NCBI GenBank assembly: GCA_977017575.1
Contig: CDRNVI010000041.1
Span: forward strand, 1 to 64,000
Length of the DNA: 64,000 bases
Source: Paramoeba atlantica
Taxonomy: Eukaryota > Discosea
Direction of reading: 5' to 3'
This document shows positions 9,191-18,615 of this stretch, piece by piece. The notes beneath the pieces were generated by a model. That model was given only the letters and a program-made list of their open reading frames with translations. It ran no database searches and was not told the DNA's origin. The position numbers and the translations under genes are program-made. Each line of letters starts with the position of its first letter. Position 1 is the stretch's first letter.

Positions 9191-10204
9191 ATGGGACGGA
9201 TCCAAAACACTATACTGAGTCGTAGCCGCGACTCTCGTCTGGCTTTAAGCGCCTTGCGTGAGAAACTTCAACGCGTTACCGGTTCATCCACAATACTGGA
9301 AAACGAAGCAAGACGACTACCTAATAAATACAGTAGACGTAATTCAGCCTTTATAATTGATAAATCGGATCCAAGTTCCTTAGCTTGCGTGCCACTATCA
9401 AATTCAGCAAGCTGCAATGCTATTTTTCCTTTAGATTACCTTATCGGTGTCGATGAGTGCGGGGTTGGTGCACTTGCGGGTCCAATAGTTGCTGTGGCCT
9501 GTCAAATGCCTCCGAACAGCTTCGGAGTAGAGATGGACGCGAAATCCCCCTTGTTACGTGATTCGAAGTCTTTATCGAATAAATTGAGATCTTTTTGGTA
9601 CAACCAATTGACGAATATTCATTCTCCAGTGCTGTGGTCGTACGCCATGTGTGATGCGCGTGATTTGGATGAAAGCAAAGTACTATCCACGAGGCTACGC
9701 GTAATATCTACTGCAGTAAAACAGTTAATAGAAAAGATGCAAAATAACAACTTGTTATCACCGGATCAGTATAGGAGTTTACTTTCGCGGACATTCGCGT
9801 ATCCTCGAACTTTGGGTGAGGACAAAAATACAAATTCGTTTCCAAGTGGTTCATGTTGGCACGTTCAACCAATAGTTATTGTCGACGGGGTCGAGGGCCC
9901 CACGGTTGACTCTTGTCTACCCGATACGAGCTTTCGATGTAGGGCATATTCATGCACATCGAAGAGGGCTCCCTCGGGAATTATACCTGTTCGCAAGGCA
10001 GATGAAACATACTTCACTGTCGCTGCGGCGTCTATCATAGGAAAACAGCTACGTGATGAATTAATGACAGATGTGTATCACAAGTTGCATCCGAGTTATG
10101 GCTTTGACCAACATAAAGGTTACGCAACCGATCTCCATGTGCACAGATTACGTAGTTTTGGACCCACATCCATACACCGTTCGTCATACTCCCGAAAAGA
10201 ATGA
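9191..10204 (+). CDS. Ribonuclease HII (bacterial RnhB type)
   Basis: ATG at 9191; 337 residues. The family motifs appear in order: GVDECGVGALAGP (near residue 86, the usual DEAGRG is DECGVG here), LRDSKSLSNKLR (~120), IVDGVEGP (~230), RKADETYF followed by AAASIIGKQLRD (~268-290), and YGFDQHKGYAT then GPTSIHR near the end. The enzyme cuts the RNA strand of RNA-DNA hybrids and excises ribonucleotides from DNA. The acidic residues Asp-Glu, Asp and Asp are all in place, so it is probably active. Leishmania is known to have several RNase HII copies, some mitochondrial; the Arg/Ser-rich first 60 residues (ILSRSRDSRLALSALREK) would suit mitochondrial import. Length exceeds bacterial RnhB (~200) because of the N-terminus and a ~60-residue insert. 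Confidence 0.88.
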   Translation: MGRIQNTILSRSRDSRLALSALREKLQRVTGSSTILENEARRLPNKYSRRNSAFIIDKSDPSSLACVPLSNSASCNAIFPLDYLIGVDECGVGALAGPIVAVACQMPPNSFGVEMDAKSPLLRDSKSLSNKLRSFWYNQLTNIHSPVLWSYAMCDARDLDESKVLSTRLRVISTAVKQLIEKMQNNNLLSPDQYRSLLSRTFAYPRTLGEDKNTNSFPSGSCWHVQPIVIVDGVEGPTVDSCLPDTSFRCRAYSCTSKRAPSGIIPVRKADETYFTVAAASIIGKQLRDELMTDVYHKLHPSYGFDQHKGYATDLHVHRLRSFGPTSIHRSSYSRKE

Positions 10205-10599
10205 CCCATGCTCTGCGTTTGCATCATTAAATTGAACTCCGTAGAAAATGTTATATTCTTTTTCATGGTAGGAGATTCCTTTTTTTTACCTTCTTTTTTT
10301 TGGTTTATATCGCTTGCTCCCGACTTTTTGGTAGAGTTTCGTAACTATTCCTTTGCAACTATATTTCTACCATATTTTCCATGTTTTTTAAAAGGCTGTT
10401 TAAGCAAACACCCTTTCCCAAAGGAATAGATGCTTTTGCTTTATAAGTATACCAAAAAAGATCTCTTTCGCCAAAGATTTACTTGCGCCTTGGGCTACTT
10501 GCTGGCTTGGGCTATACTGAAGCAAATTTCGGTTTTTTTTATTTTTTTCATAAATCTGTTCAAAAATTCCCCAAAATCTATTGAAAAACTTGAACTGAC

Positions 10600-10935
10600 A
10601 AATTAGGCTTAAAGTGGACACTATACATACACGCAAGCGCAATGCTCTTCTAATTTTCAAGCGTTACACTTCAAACTTCCACTTTTGTGCTCCGCTGAGG
10701 CCTGCACCCGATTATCTCTCCGGCCGGCTTTCCGGCCCAACATGCCACCTTCACGATTTGAGCGCTTCTTGGCGATTGAGTCGTGCACCTCACATTGTTT
10801 GTGTGTACACCTTCCTCAGTGACCCACTACCGACGGTGGTTCACGCTTTCCCACTTGTAGTCCCCTCGGGGACGAATATTGTGACGAGCGCATTCTGTCC
10901 CAATTCTGGTACGTTTTCCTGCGGCTAAATTTGAT
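10600..10935 (-). repeat. Dispersed repeat, copy 1 (inverted relative to 41310-41760)
   Basis: Read on the minus strand, this stretch matches 41380-41740 over some 330 bases (for example CGCTCGTCACAATATTCGTC and GTGGGAAAGCGTGAACCACC, then GCTTGCGTGTATGTATAGTG). By eye about 80-85% identical with small indels. Stops occur in all frames. It may be the remains of a mobile element. Both copies lie just upstream of an LRR gene. Confidence 0.7.
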
Positions 10936-10962
10936 TGAAAAAAAATAGAAAAAAACCGAAAT

Positions 10963-11832
10963 ATGCTTCAGTTTCACCTTGAAATACGTATCGAAAAGGT
11001 GTCCAATGTTTCCATTCACTCTACCACACTGAAGATAGTTTTGCTTTTGATCTTTTTTCTTTGGATGACGATAATTCACGGAATCTGCGGATCGGATGTG
11101 CCATCAAACTCACGTTGTGCAAAGGTTAGTTCACGTCTTTTACCTCAGGAAATGCTATTCGAACGTTTTGCCGAATCGTTGAACATGGCACATCCATCAC
11201 ACCCACTCGAAATACTTTCCGCCTGGTCTTCAGAGGAGATTGTTTATAACGATCGAGGAGAAATCATACAGCTTTTGTGGTCACACAAGGGCATGAATGG
11301 TTCAATTCTTTGGGGATACATTCCTGCCACAGTGGAATTCATTGATTTTGGTTGGAATGAGTTTAATGGCAGGATCGATGCCAAGAATCTTCCCCACGGA
11401 ATTCGGGTGTTAGATATTCAACAAAACTGTTTTGACAAAGAAATTGACTGGGGCGACTTTCCACCTTCTTTGGAAGTGCTAGATATATCGTGCAATCAGT
11501 TCGAGGGATGCATCATGTGTGACAAACTTCCTGTCTCATTGAAAAGATTTAACATTCACGCGAATCAGTTTCATGGGAGCGTTGATCTGGCATTTCTTCC
11601 TTCCCATCTAGAGCACATCAATCTCTCGTATAATGCGATAGATGGACGATTTTGTGCTAGTCAGCTCCCGCGTAAGCTCATTAGCCTTAATATTGCCGTA
11701 ACGAAATTTGAAGGGACACTTGAGTGCGCAGACTTACCACCCCGCCTACGCCATATGGACGCGACATATAGTCGGATTACAGGTCACGTGCCAGAAAAAT
11801 ATGAAAGGTCAATCTTCTTGTCCCAGGAATAA
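10963..11832 (+). CDS. LRR protein A with signal anchor/peptide
   Basis: ATG at 10963; 289 residues. Residues 20-44 are a hydrophobic signal (KIVLLLIFFLWMTIIHGICG). An N-terminal cap follows (LPQEMLFERFAESL...HP...AWSSEE) that is a degenerate version of the family cap; the usual Cys pair is not kept. Then about six LRRs of 22-23 residues of the type LP-x2-L-x2-L-x-L-x2-N-x-F-x-G (for example LPVSLKRFNIHANQFHG). First of a run of six LRR genes on one strand. Probably secreted or surface-exposed; the ligand is unknown. It is the most divergent member in its last two repeats. Confidence 0.75.
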   Translation: MLQFHLEIRIEKVSNVSIHSTTLKIVLLLIFFLWMTIIHGICGSDVPSNSRCAKVSSRLLPQEMLFERFAESLNMAHPSHPLEILSAWSSEEIVYNDRGEIIQLLWSHKGMNGSILWGYIPATVEFIDFGWNEFNGRIDAKNLPHGIRVLDIQQNCFDKEIDWGDFPPSLEVLDISCNQFEGCIMCDKLPVSLKRFNIHANQFHGSVDLAFLPSHLEHINLSYNAIDGRFCASQLPRKLISLNIAVTKFEGTLECADLPPRLRHMDATYSRITGHVPEKYERSIFLSQE

Positions 11833-13264
11833 ATTGGTACTAATAAGCCAGCTGGCTTAGACCGCATTGTTTTTAATAACAATTTTCTACACTTGTTTGT
11901 ATTGAAATTTTGAGATGTGTTTATCGCTAGATAAATTAATTGAGGGAGAAACTACTCCGTGGCTATCCTATATTAATAAAATTGGCCCGAAATTTCGCCC
12001 CAAATTTGGCCCGACAAAAAATTTTCCGGAAAAAGTTTTTTTCGCAAAGAACCAAAGGCAGCACCATAAATAGATAGTTTTAGTAAAAAAACACACCTTT
12101 TGGACCACTCGAGACACCCTTCTTCGGAAGCGATTTGCAAACCCCAATTTGCCACATATGCTTTTTTCAACTTGAAATGTGTGCCACGCAAGGCCGTAGA
12201 GGAAGGAGGAGGCGCAAGGCGAAAAACAGAAGGCGGATTTCAGATTTCAAGATAACCGGATATTTTTCATCACCATGAAGTTCCTTCATCGAAACAAAAT
12301 AAATGTTCTTGCATCTGTTCCCTCTACGGTCGTCTGGACACGTACATTGAGTTCCCGCAGTGCCAGATGGAAGTTTTCACCCCTGTACACTGTAACGGCG
12401 ATCTGTGGTTTTGTAAGTTTAAGAACTTTTTTATACTCGTGGGAGAGAAATTTCGTTGATTTGCTTTGGTACAACATGCCCTTTTCAAAAATTTCAAAAC
12501 CAAAAAACAAAAACCAAAAGTCACAAAGGAATAGCAAAAACTTTGAGTACCTGTAGATTTCTGTGAATCGCTGTGAGTATTTTTTTGCGACGAAAAATGG
12601 CGATCTAGAGACTCACCAATGGCGAGAGCCGGGGAGAGAGATAGAGAGTAAGAAAGGAAAAGAGGAAGAAACGTTTGCCCTTGTGTAAGATTGTTGGTGC
12701 ACTGCATGTATCCAAAGTTGTTATTATCAAAAGAGTTTTGATGCTAAGTACGTAATATTGTGCCAATGCTACAAGTTTTTAGATGAAACTACAGTCGCGT
12801 TGCCCCCCTCTTAGCCCGGAAGGTATGTAACACCCAGAGCGAGCTGTCTGTGAAGTAAATAAATTATGACCTTCACTGTGTTAGTTTTCTAATACCAGCG
12901 ATTTAAATTGACACTTGAGGCTGACCATCCAAGTGGGTCCGGGGGTCCCGGACCTGGGTCCATGGACCCACATGGGTCCGGACCCGTCAGACCCGCAAAG
13001 GTATGTATATAGTGTTTATAGTACTATAAATTTTCTTGAAACACTATAAACTATCTATAAATAGTTTTAGGGACTTCTAGAAAAAATCAGTTTCTGTGAC
13101 TTAATGATCAATTCAAATGTAGTAAATTAAGCATCATTGATCCATGCCGAATAAATTGCTCGGAGCTAAGTCCAGGGTATGCAAATATTGTGCCCTGCAT
13201 GATTGGAGAAATGTTTTGAAAACATTGATGTTTTCAAAAACTTTTTTTCCGCGTATCTTTCGAA
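11833..13264 (+). other. Gap with mobile-element remnants
   Basis: No convincing gene. A 93-codon ATG frame at 12275-12556 (two hydrophobic patches, Lys-rich end) has no recognised family and is probably chance. At 12789 a TACAGTC start plus C6 resembles a Tc1/mariner terminus. At 12930-12985 a run of overlapping GGGTCC/GGACCC palindromes can fold on itself. Confidence 0.35.
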
Positions 13265-13340
13265 AAATCAGACCCCCCTTTGTACTTCCGAAAGTACCGA
13301 AACCGGCGGAAATTTAAAGGTGGGGTGACAGTATCTTCTC
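13265..13340 (+). mobile_element. Solo terminal repeat of the TA/C-run element family
   Basis: GACCCCCCTTTGTACTTCC, then AGTACCGAAACCGGCGGAA, then a G-run and GACAGTA. The same block ends the 1.9-kb element at 28493 and recurs at 44590. It folds back on itself (CTTTGTACTTCC against GGAA-TTTAAAGG). No matching left end was recognised, so it is a solo or truncated copy. Confidence 0.55.
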
Positions 13341-13370
13341 TTGACAGTATCAAATACCTGTTTCGTAATA

Positions 13371-14249
13371 CTCCCTCTCTCATTAATTTTTATAAATGGA
13401 TTTCGAGTTATAAAAATTTAGTTTATGCGGGATCATTAATTTTTATAAATCAAAAATTTATCGAACGCTATTTCTTAATGTTTTTCTAAACCAGAGATTT
13501 TTTTCTGTTATTCTACTTAAGATGGATTATTTTGTGAACGTGGATGGACGCGCTTCGAAGAAATTTCTTACAGAAAAGCGCAAATGGTTGACTTCTATGC
13601 TGGAGGCATAGAAGGCATGTAATATCACTTACTTTCTTAAAGAAATGTTTCTTTTATGCGTTTTTAGATGTACAGTCACCCCCCCTCCCTTGACTTAGCC
13701 TGCCAAAAAGTCGAAAAAATAGGAAAAAGCGGATAAGTCGCCCAGCCGACTGCGGGCCTAATTTGTCCGAAGGAGCGTCTTCGTTGCTCGGTCGCAATCC
13801 TATGTCGTAATGCATATTGCACTGCCGGATCCAAGGAGTTCTTCTAGAACTCGCGTTTTCTTCCACGTAAATTCAACCAGGACAGGTGGGATCGGTCAGG
13901 ATCGTAAATCTCTAGTTTCAACCCTCTCAGCTTCAGATATTAGATTGATTCGTGAAAAAATGCTCATGTAGGGGAAAAGACAATCTTTTTGGGGGGGATT
14001 TTCTTTCTGAGATGAAGATACTGATTTTTGTAAAACGCGATTCACTGAAAAAATTCAGCATGGGGAAGCATGGTCGGGACCTACTCGCGGTCTTCCCTGG
14101 CACTACCATCTTACAGATCGTACTAACGCCAACCTTTTTTTGGAATAGCGGTCATTTATACGGGATCATTAATTTTTATAATTATAATTATAATTATAAC
14201 TCACTTTTTGTTATAATTTATAATTTATAAAAATTAATGAGAGGGAGAG
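13371..14249. mobile_element. AT-rich inverted-repeat element, about 0.88 kb
   Basis: Left end CTCCCTCTCTCATTAATTTT (after TA at 13369) and right end ...AAAATTAATGAGAGGGAGAG (before TA at 14250) are inverted, about 27 bp. The motif CGGGATCATTAATTTTTATA recurs inside at 13429 and 14160, and a Tc1-like TACAGTCAC-C7 terminus lies at 13669, suggesting nesting. No transposase frame was found. Resembles a Stowaway/Tc1-type MITE in its TA target. Confidence 0.55.
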
Positions 14250-14418
14250 TATTCATTTATTCGATACCGCTATCTTTTTCTAACAGCACCCTATAACTTT
14301 GGTAACGCATTTTTTCATCAAACCCCATCTCAACCTACTTTCTTTCCACTAGCCTTCTTTCTTTTCTCCTCCTCCTTTACCCCTTCTCCCCCTTCCCTTT
14401 CTCCCCTACCCCACGGGG

Positions 14419-15054
14419 ATGTCTTCCCTTCTCTCTGCCACCGAACCCCCACACCCCCGTCCCCACCCCCCATCGCGTACGCCCTCCAAAGTCCAACACG
14501 TCTCCCTCCCCCCGGAGTTCTCCCTTTCCCTTTTCCTTCGTAACATCCAACACGCCGTCCCCTCCTGGAACACCCACAACCCCGCATGTTCCTGGGAGGG
14601 GGTGCGGTGCGATGACACGGGCCAGGTGTCCTTCCTGGAGTGGGCCGGGTACTCGCTTCGCGGCGCCCCCGCCTGGGGCTCCCTGCCCCCGACGGTTCGC
14701 GCGCTCGATCTCGCCATGCGTGTGGTCGGGGACCAGTTCCGGTTTAACCAACTGGGCGGGGAGATCGACACCGGGGCCTTACCCCCACAGCTACGGTGGT
14801 TGGTTCTCGGGGATAACCAGTTTGAGGGAACACTGTCGCTGGAGGCGCTGCCACGCTCGGTGGTGTGGGTGGATGTGAGTGCGAACAAGCTATGTGGTTC
14901 ACTGCGGTTTGCATTGCTGCCACCCCAGCTGCGGTCGCTGCAGTTGAATTTGAATCCGGAGCTGGGAGGGGTGCTATACTTAAGTGACTTGCCCCCGACG
15001 GTGACCTCGATTAACATTGAGGGAACCAGAATTGTGGGGGTGGAAGCGGGGTGA
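14419..15054 (+). CDS. LRR protein B (GC-rich, short)
   Basis: ATG at 14419; 211 residues. No clear signal peptide; the N-terminus is Pro/Ser-rich. The family cap is well kept: LPPEFSLSLFLRNI, then SWNTHNPACSWEGVRCD (the plant LRRNT_2-like W-x(n)-C-x-W-x-G-V-x-C pattern). Then about four LRRs, e.g. LPPQLRWLVLGDNQFEG and LPPQLRSLQLNLNPELGG. It is shorter than its neighbours, with a stop after the fourth or fifth repeat. The gene spans a skew domain: C-rich from 14330 to ~14620, then G-rich to 15054; codon use differs sharply from LRR A and C. If the N-terminus is right it would not enter the secretory path, or its signal lies on an unseen upstream start. Confidence 0.75.
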   Translation: MSSLLSATEPPHPRPHPPSRTPSKVQHVSLPPEFSLSLFLRNIQHAVPSWNTHNPACSWEGVRCDDTGQVSFLEWAGYSLRGAPAWGSLPPTVRALDLAMRVVGDQFRFNQLGGEIDTGALPPQLRWLVLGDNQFEGTLSLEALPRSVVWVDVSANKLCGSLRFALLPPQLRSLQLNLNPELGGVLYLSDLPPTVTSINIEGTRIVGVEAG

Positions 15055-15510
15055 AGTGAGGCCTAAATTTTGATTCTATTCATTTTGATTCTATTGTGAA
15101 ATAAACTTACTAGCATGTCACTGTATTAAAAATTGGAATGACTAATAACTTTCTATCCATTGAAATTCTGTTCTGCTCTTTAATGCAGGCGCTTTACGAT
15201 AAGGGTTGATACATACTTTATTTTGCATCCGTTTCTAATATGTTACAAATTTCGCTTTGAATTTTAACTCGACAGAAGTATCAACGAATAAAAAATGGCA
15301 CATTGCAGCATGTCCATATTGATTTAAAATATGTTTTCAGAGGAATTTATTGTTTATAAAATGAATAAACGTGAAATATTCGGTCGCGGTGTTTATAGGC
15401 TTGTGCAATACTTTTTACACAGGAAGAAAGGGTTCGATCAGGTGCCTTTTTTTTCTTTATGCTAAACAACTAGTTTAATATTCTTGCCTGACGCTTGCTA
15501 GAAATATATT
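15055..15510 (+). other. Intergenic spacer between LRR B and C
   Basis: AT-rich, 456 bases, with a T-rich tract at 15447-15457 suited to trans-splicing. No repeat or RNA gene recognised. Confidence 0.35.
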
Positions 15511-16434
15511 ATGTTTTTTCACTTGAAAATCTTGTACTCTCGTCGTTTTTTCACACTCATTTTGGTTTCAATAGTTATGATTTTATTTGAAATGCTACAC
15601 GTTATCTTACGGCTGCATAGTGCGGAGTCCTTACCTTTACGACCAAGTCGAGTGCGAGGCGCACAACTACCCCCGGAAATGCAGCTTAGCAAATTTGTAC
15701 GCAATCTAACAAAAAAACATCCGACTTGGAGTGAAGAATTCCCAATCGCGTCATGGGAAGGAGTGCAGTGCTCATCGCCACGTCAAATACATACTGTAAG
15801 GTGGTGCAACATGGCCCTTTCTGGAGTTTTAAACTGGGATTATCTTCCGGATTCTCTCGTGCTCTTTGATATTTCTAGCGACTCTGTGACAACATATCCT
15901 AACATGTTAGCGGGCGAAGTACCGTTCTCACGATTTCCACCTAGCACGGAAGTCATTTTCCTTCATCGAAACTGCTTTGCTGGAAAGTTGGAGTTCTTCA
16001 CATTTCCGCGCAACCTTAGAAGTCTAAACCTAGCTCGGAATCAATTCACGGGAACAGGTTCCTTCCAAGAATTACCCCCTACATTGGATCATCTAAATAT
16101 TTCTCATAATTTGCTTAAAGGCGAGCTTCTCCTTGATACACTGCCATTGAACCTTCAGACGCTTCAGCTTGCGGGCAACTTTTTCACTGGAGAAGTTCGC
16201 TGGCACACTCTACCACGCTCCTTGATATCCGTGAGCGTGGGAGAAAATATGTTAACAGGGGAAATTGACTTTGGAGCAATGCCAGAAAATTTGAAGACCT
16301 TGAGTATACAAGCGAATGGGTTTTCCGGTCATTTTGACCACACAACTTGTCACCCAGCATTAAAAAGTGTCAATGCTCTCCGGAATCATTTCGTAAATAT
16401 ATCTCCCTATTTACCTCTTGGATTTACCGTATGA
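15511..16434 (+). CDS. LRR protein C with signal peptide/anchor
   Basis: ATG at 15511; 307 residues. A strongly hydrophobic segment (FFTLILVSIVMILFEMLHVI) spans residues 12-35. The cap reads LPPEMQLSKFVRNL, then PTWSEEFPIASWEGVQCSS, with one of the two usual Cys replaced by Ser. About seven LRRs follow, e.g. LPRSLISVSVGENMLTG and LPLNLQTLQLAGNFFTG; the fourth line carries an insertion (SDSVTTYPNML). The chain ends 15 residues after the last repeat with no C-terminal anchor or GPI signal. Probably a secreted or type II membrane LRR protein of the local family. Confidence 0.8.
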   Translation: MFFHLKILYSRRFFTLILVSIVMILFEMLHVILRLHSAESLPLRPSRVRGAQLPPEMQLSKFVRNLTKKHPTWSEEFPIASWEGVQCSSPRQIHTVRWCNMALSGVLNWDYLPDSLVLFDISSDSVTTYPNMLAGEVPFSRFPPSTEVIFLHRNCFAGKLEFFTFPRNLRSLNLARNQFTGTGSFQELPPTLDHLNISHNLLKGELLLDTLPLNLQTLQLAGNFFTGEVRWHTLPRSLISVSVGENMLTGEIDFGAMPENLKTLSIQANGFSGHFDHTTCHPALKSVNALRNHFVNISPYLPLGFTV

Positions 16435-16899
16435 CTAGCTGAGAATATTCAGTGAATTTGTTTTTACGATTGCGTGCATCTATTGCCCGTGCAACAATTT
16501 TTAGCTCATAAACATGTTCTTAGATAAATCTCGAGGAAAAACTAGTTCTATTTTTTGGAAGAAAAGATTTGCACCAAAGAATTTAGTATTTTAATATCCC
16601 CCTACTTATAGGGCTCCGTTTTTGGGCAAAACGCCCTGTTAAGGGGAGTACAAATAAAATTATTTAGAAAGAGCAATCGGCGCCCCTTCGCAACGATTTT
16701 TATCGTTGCTAAACAAGGTCCTCCCTTTTGACATACATTAGGATGCTTGGGCTCTAGACAAAATGGCCCTATTAAGGTGGGGGTTGCGCGTAACCGTATT
16801 AAATAGTGGGGATAGTAATTTACAATTAATGCAAAAGTTGCATCGCAGGATTCAAGGTGTGATTCTGAATTCACTGTATGTTTTTAAATTTCACGAAAA
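16435..16899 (+). other. Spacer with a possible small inverted-repeat element
   Basis: Around 16590 (TTTAATATCCCCCTACTTA) and 16800-16820 (complement of TACTATCCCCACTATTTAA) there are weakly matching inverted ends, and GGCCCTATTAAGG/CGCCCTGTTAAGG repeats in between. It may be a decayed MITE; the match is too poor to define ends. Confidence 0.3.
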
Positions 16900-17769
16900 A
16901 TGTTTCCGCTACTTTTCTACTTCGCGTGCATTCGTTTTTCGTCTGGATTTCTTGTAGACAGTAACCCTTCAAAACGGCGCAAACTTGGTCGAGTTAGCCC
17001 CAGCATCCTACCACAGGAAATGCAATTTCCTCAGTTCGTGCGGCACTTACAAAATCCCCCTCCCTCTTGGTCACTTACTACCCCTACATGCGAGTGGGAA
17101 CGTGTGACATGTGACGCGGAAGGACGGCTTCGGTCGGTGTCATGGGATGCGATGGATCTCCGAGGCAATCTAAGCTGGAGCTATCTTCCACCAACGTGCC
17201 AATGCGTCTCGGCTGTGACAAATTTCTTATCCGGGGAACTTCTCCTAGGGGATCTTCCCTATGCCTTACGTGCTCTGAGCCTCACGGACAATGACTTAGT
17301 TGGTCCGCTGTACTTAGCAGACGTCCCAGGTACGATGGAAATGCTCAATTTGAGCACAAACGCACACACAGGCGAAATTCATCTTGAATCTCTTCCAAGG
17401 AAGGTGAATTATCTTTCGCTTTCTGGAAACCGACTTACCGGACCATTAAATCTGACAAGCCTACCCCCGGCAATGGAATTATTATTTCTATCCTCGAATC
17501 GGTTTGAGGGCGCTGTAGATTTGAGGCAGCTGCCCCTCTCGCTCCGCGAACTGCACTTAGGAGAAAATTCTCTCTCCGGTTGCATCGTGCTTTCCGCTCT
17601 ACCAGATAGCTTAGAAGTTCTTGCCATGAATTCCAACTCTATAAAGGGAAATGTTGAATTTGACAATATTTCCACATCTTTGCACACTTTAGATCTTACT
17701 GATACCGAAGTCTCCGGAACGGTACCACCCCACCTAGAATTTGTTGTCTGGATAGGGGAATCGCTGTAG
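16900..17769 (+). CDS. LRR protein D with cleavable signal peptide
   Basis: ATG at 16900; 289 residues. Residues 1-18 (MFPLLFYFACIRFSSGFL) are a good signal peptide. The cap is LPQEMQFPQFVRHL, then PSWSLTTPTCEWERVTCD, with both cap cysteines. About eight LRRs follow with phase such as LPRKVNYLSLSGNRLTG and LPPAMELLFLSSNRFEG. It ends within a last partial repeat (VSGTVPPHLEFVVWIGESL). Closest in layout to LRR proteins C, F and G. No transmembrane segment after the signal, so probably secreted. Confidence 0.82.
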   Translation: MFPLLFYFACIRFSSGFLVDSNPSKRRKLGRVSPSILPQEMQFPQFVRHLQNPPPSWSLTTPTCEWERVTCDAEGRLRSVSWDAMDLRGNLSWSYLPPTCQCVSAVTNFLSGELLLGDLPYALRALSLTDNDLVGPLYLADVPGTMEMLNLSTNAHTGEIHLESLPRKVNYLSLSGNRLTGPLNLTSLPPAMELLFLSSNRFEGAVDLRQLPLSLRELHLGENSLSGCIVLSALPDSLEVLAMNSNSIKGNVEFDNISTSLHTLDLTDTEVSGTVPPHLEFVVWIGESL

Positions 17770-18129
17770 TATCGTATGGATTTTCGATTAAAGAACACTG
17801 ATGCGGGGCATTCACTAACTCAGTTGAAAGGCATAGCTGTTTCTGTAGGATGCCAGGCACCCACACTGCTCATGCATGTTCTTGGGACAATTAATAAACA
17901 AAATATCTTTTTTTCGACTGTTGTTAAAATTTTGAACCGCCTACAAATCCTAGGAAATGTTCCTTTACATATTATTGAAAACATTGAAACGATGTTAAAC
18001 ATGAAAGTACGAAGACACAGGGTGGTAAAAACACAGTATGAGCCAAGTTACGTGATTTTCTTTTTAGCCTTTCTTTTTTTGCATATTCGCACGTAATTTA
18101 CATGTACATTCTGTATATTCTGCATCGGA
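17770..18129 (+). other. Spacer between LRR D and E
   Basis: Contains a 106-codon open frame (17776-18096) ending in a hydrophobic stretch (VIFFLAFLFLHIRT) about 30 bases before LRR E. I regard it as non-coding or as a decayed signal-peptide region of LRR E, which lacks its own. Confidence 0.3.
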
Positions 18130-18615
18130 ATGAGTTTTAATTTATTTTCCTCACAGGAAAGCACTGGGATGCGTCGCGCAGGTAAAGTACGCGGATCTTT
18201 CTTACCGGAGGAATATGACTTGTCTCTTTTCATTCAGAACATTCCGAAGCGTCATCGATCGTGGAGTACAAACGTACCCGCCTGTGAGTGGAGTGGTGTT
18301 AAGTGTGATCCAACCATGCGTACTGTAACAGACCTGAACTGGAATCGTATGAAGCTCACAGGGTCTGTTGTTTGGTCACGACTTCCCCGACGGGTTGAAA
18401 TATTAGATTTATCAGAAAATATCTTGAGTGGACCTCTATTTTTAGATCAACTCCCTACAACGCTTCACACTCTACATATTTTTCATAACATTCTCACCGG
18501 AGGACTAGAATGTCAGACATTGCATGGAGGGGCGCGCAATATTTATCTTGGTGACAACCAGTTTGAAGGAGAGGTAGATCTTACCTCTCTTCCTGTCACT
18601 TTACTTCGATTTAGA
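18130..18615 (+). CDS. LRR protein E, first part (interrupted by structured element)
   Basis: ATG at 18130; 162 codons before the insert. Cap: LPEEYDLSLFIQNI, then SWSTNVPACEWSGVKCD with both cysteines; then LRRs such as LPRRVEILDLSENILSG. The last repeat is cut after LPVTLLRFR at base 18615. The next codon in the genome is TAA, the first codon of the 577-bp element. Joining 18615 directly to 19193 continues LRFR with LSNNDFSG, which completes the LRR exactly (L-x2-L-x-L-x2-N-x-F-x-G), in phase 0. The joined protein would have 268 residues, like other members. No signal peptide is visible at the N-terminus. If the insert is not removed from RNA this is a pseudogene. Confidence 0.75.

Noticed and set aside
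10614-10928. Open frames across the dispersed repeat near 10.7 kb
   Set aside because: They are interrupted in the other copy at 41.4 kb and show no domain.
12275-12556. 93-codon ATG frame in the gap after LRR A
   Set aside because: No recognised domain, Lys/Asn-rich end, and surrounded by repeat remnants; probably chance.
17776-18096. 106-codon frame between LRR D and E
   Set aside because: No recognised domain and no sensible start context; its hydrophobic end may be a decayed signal sequence.
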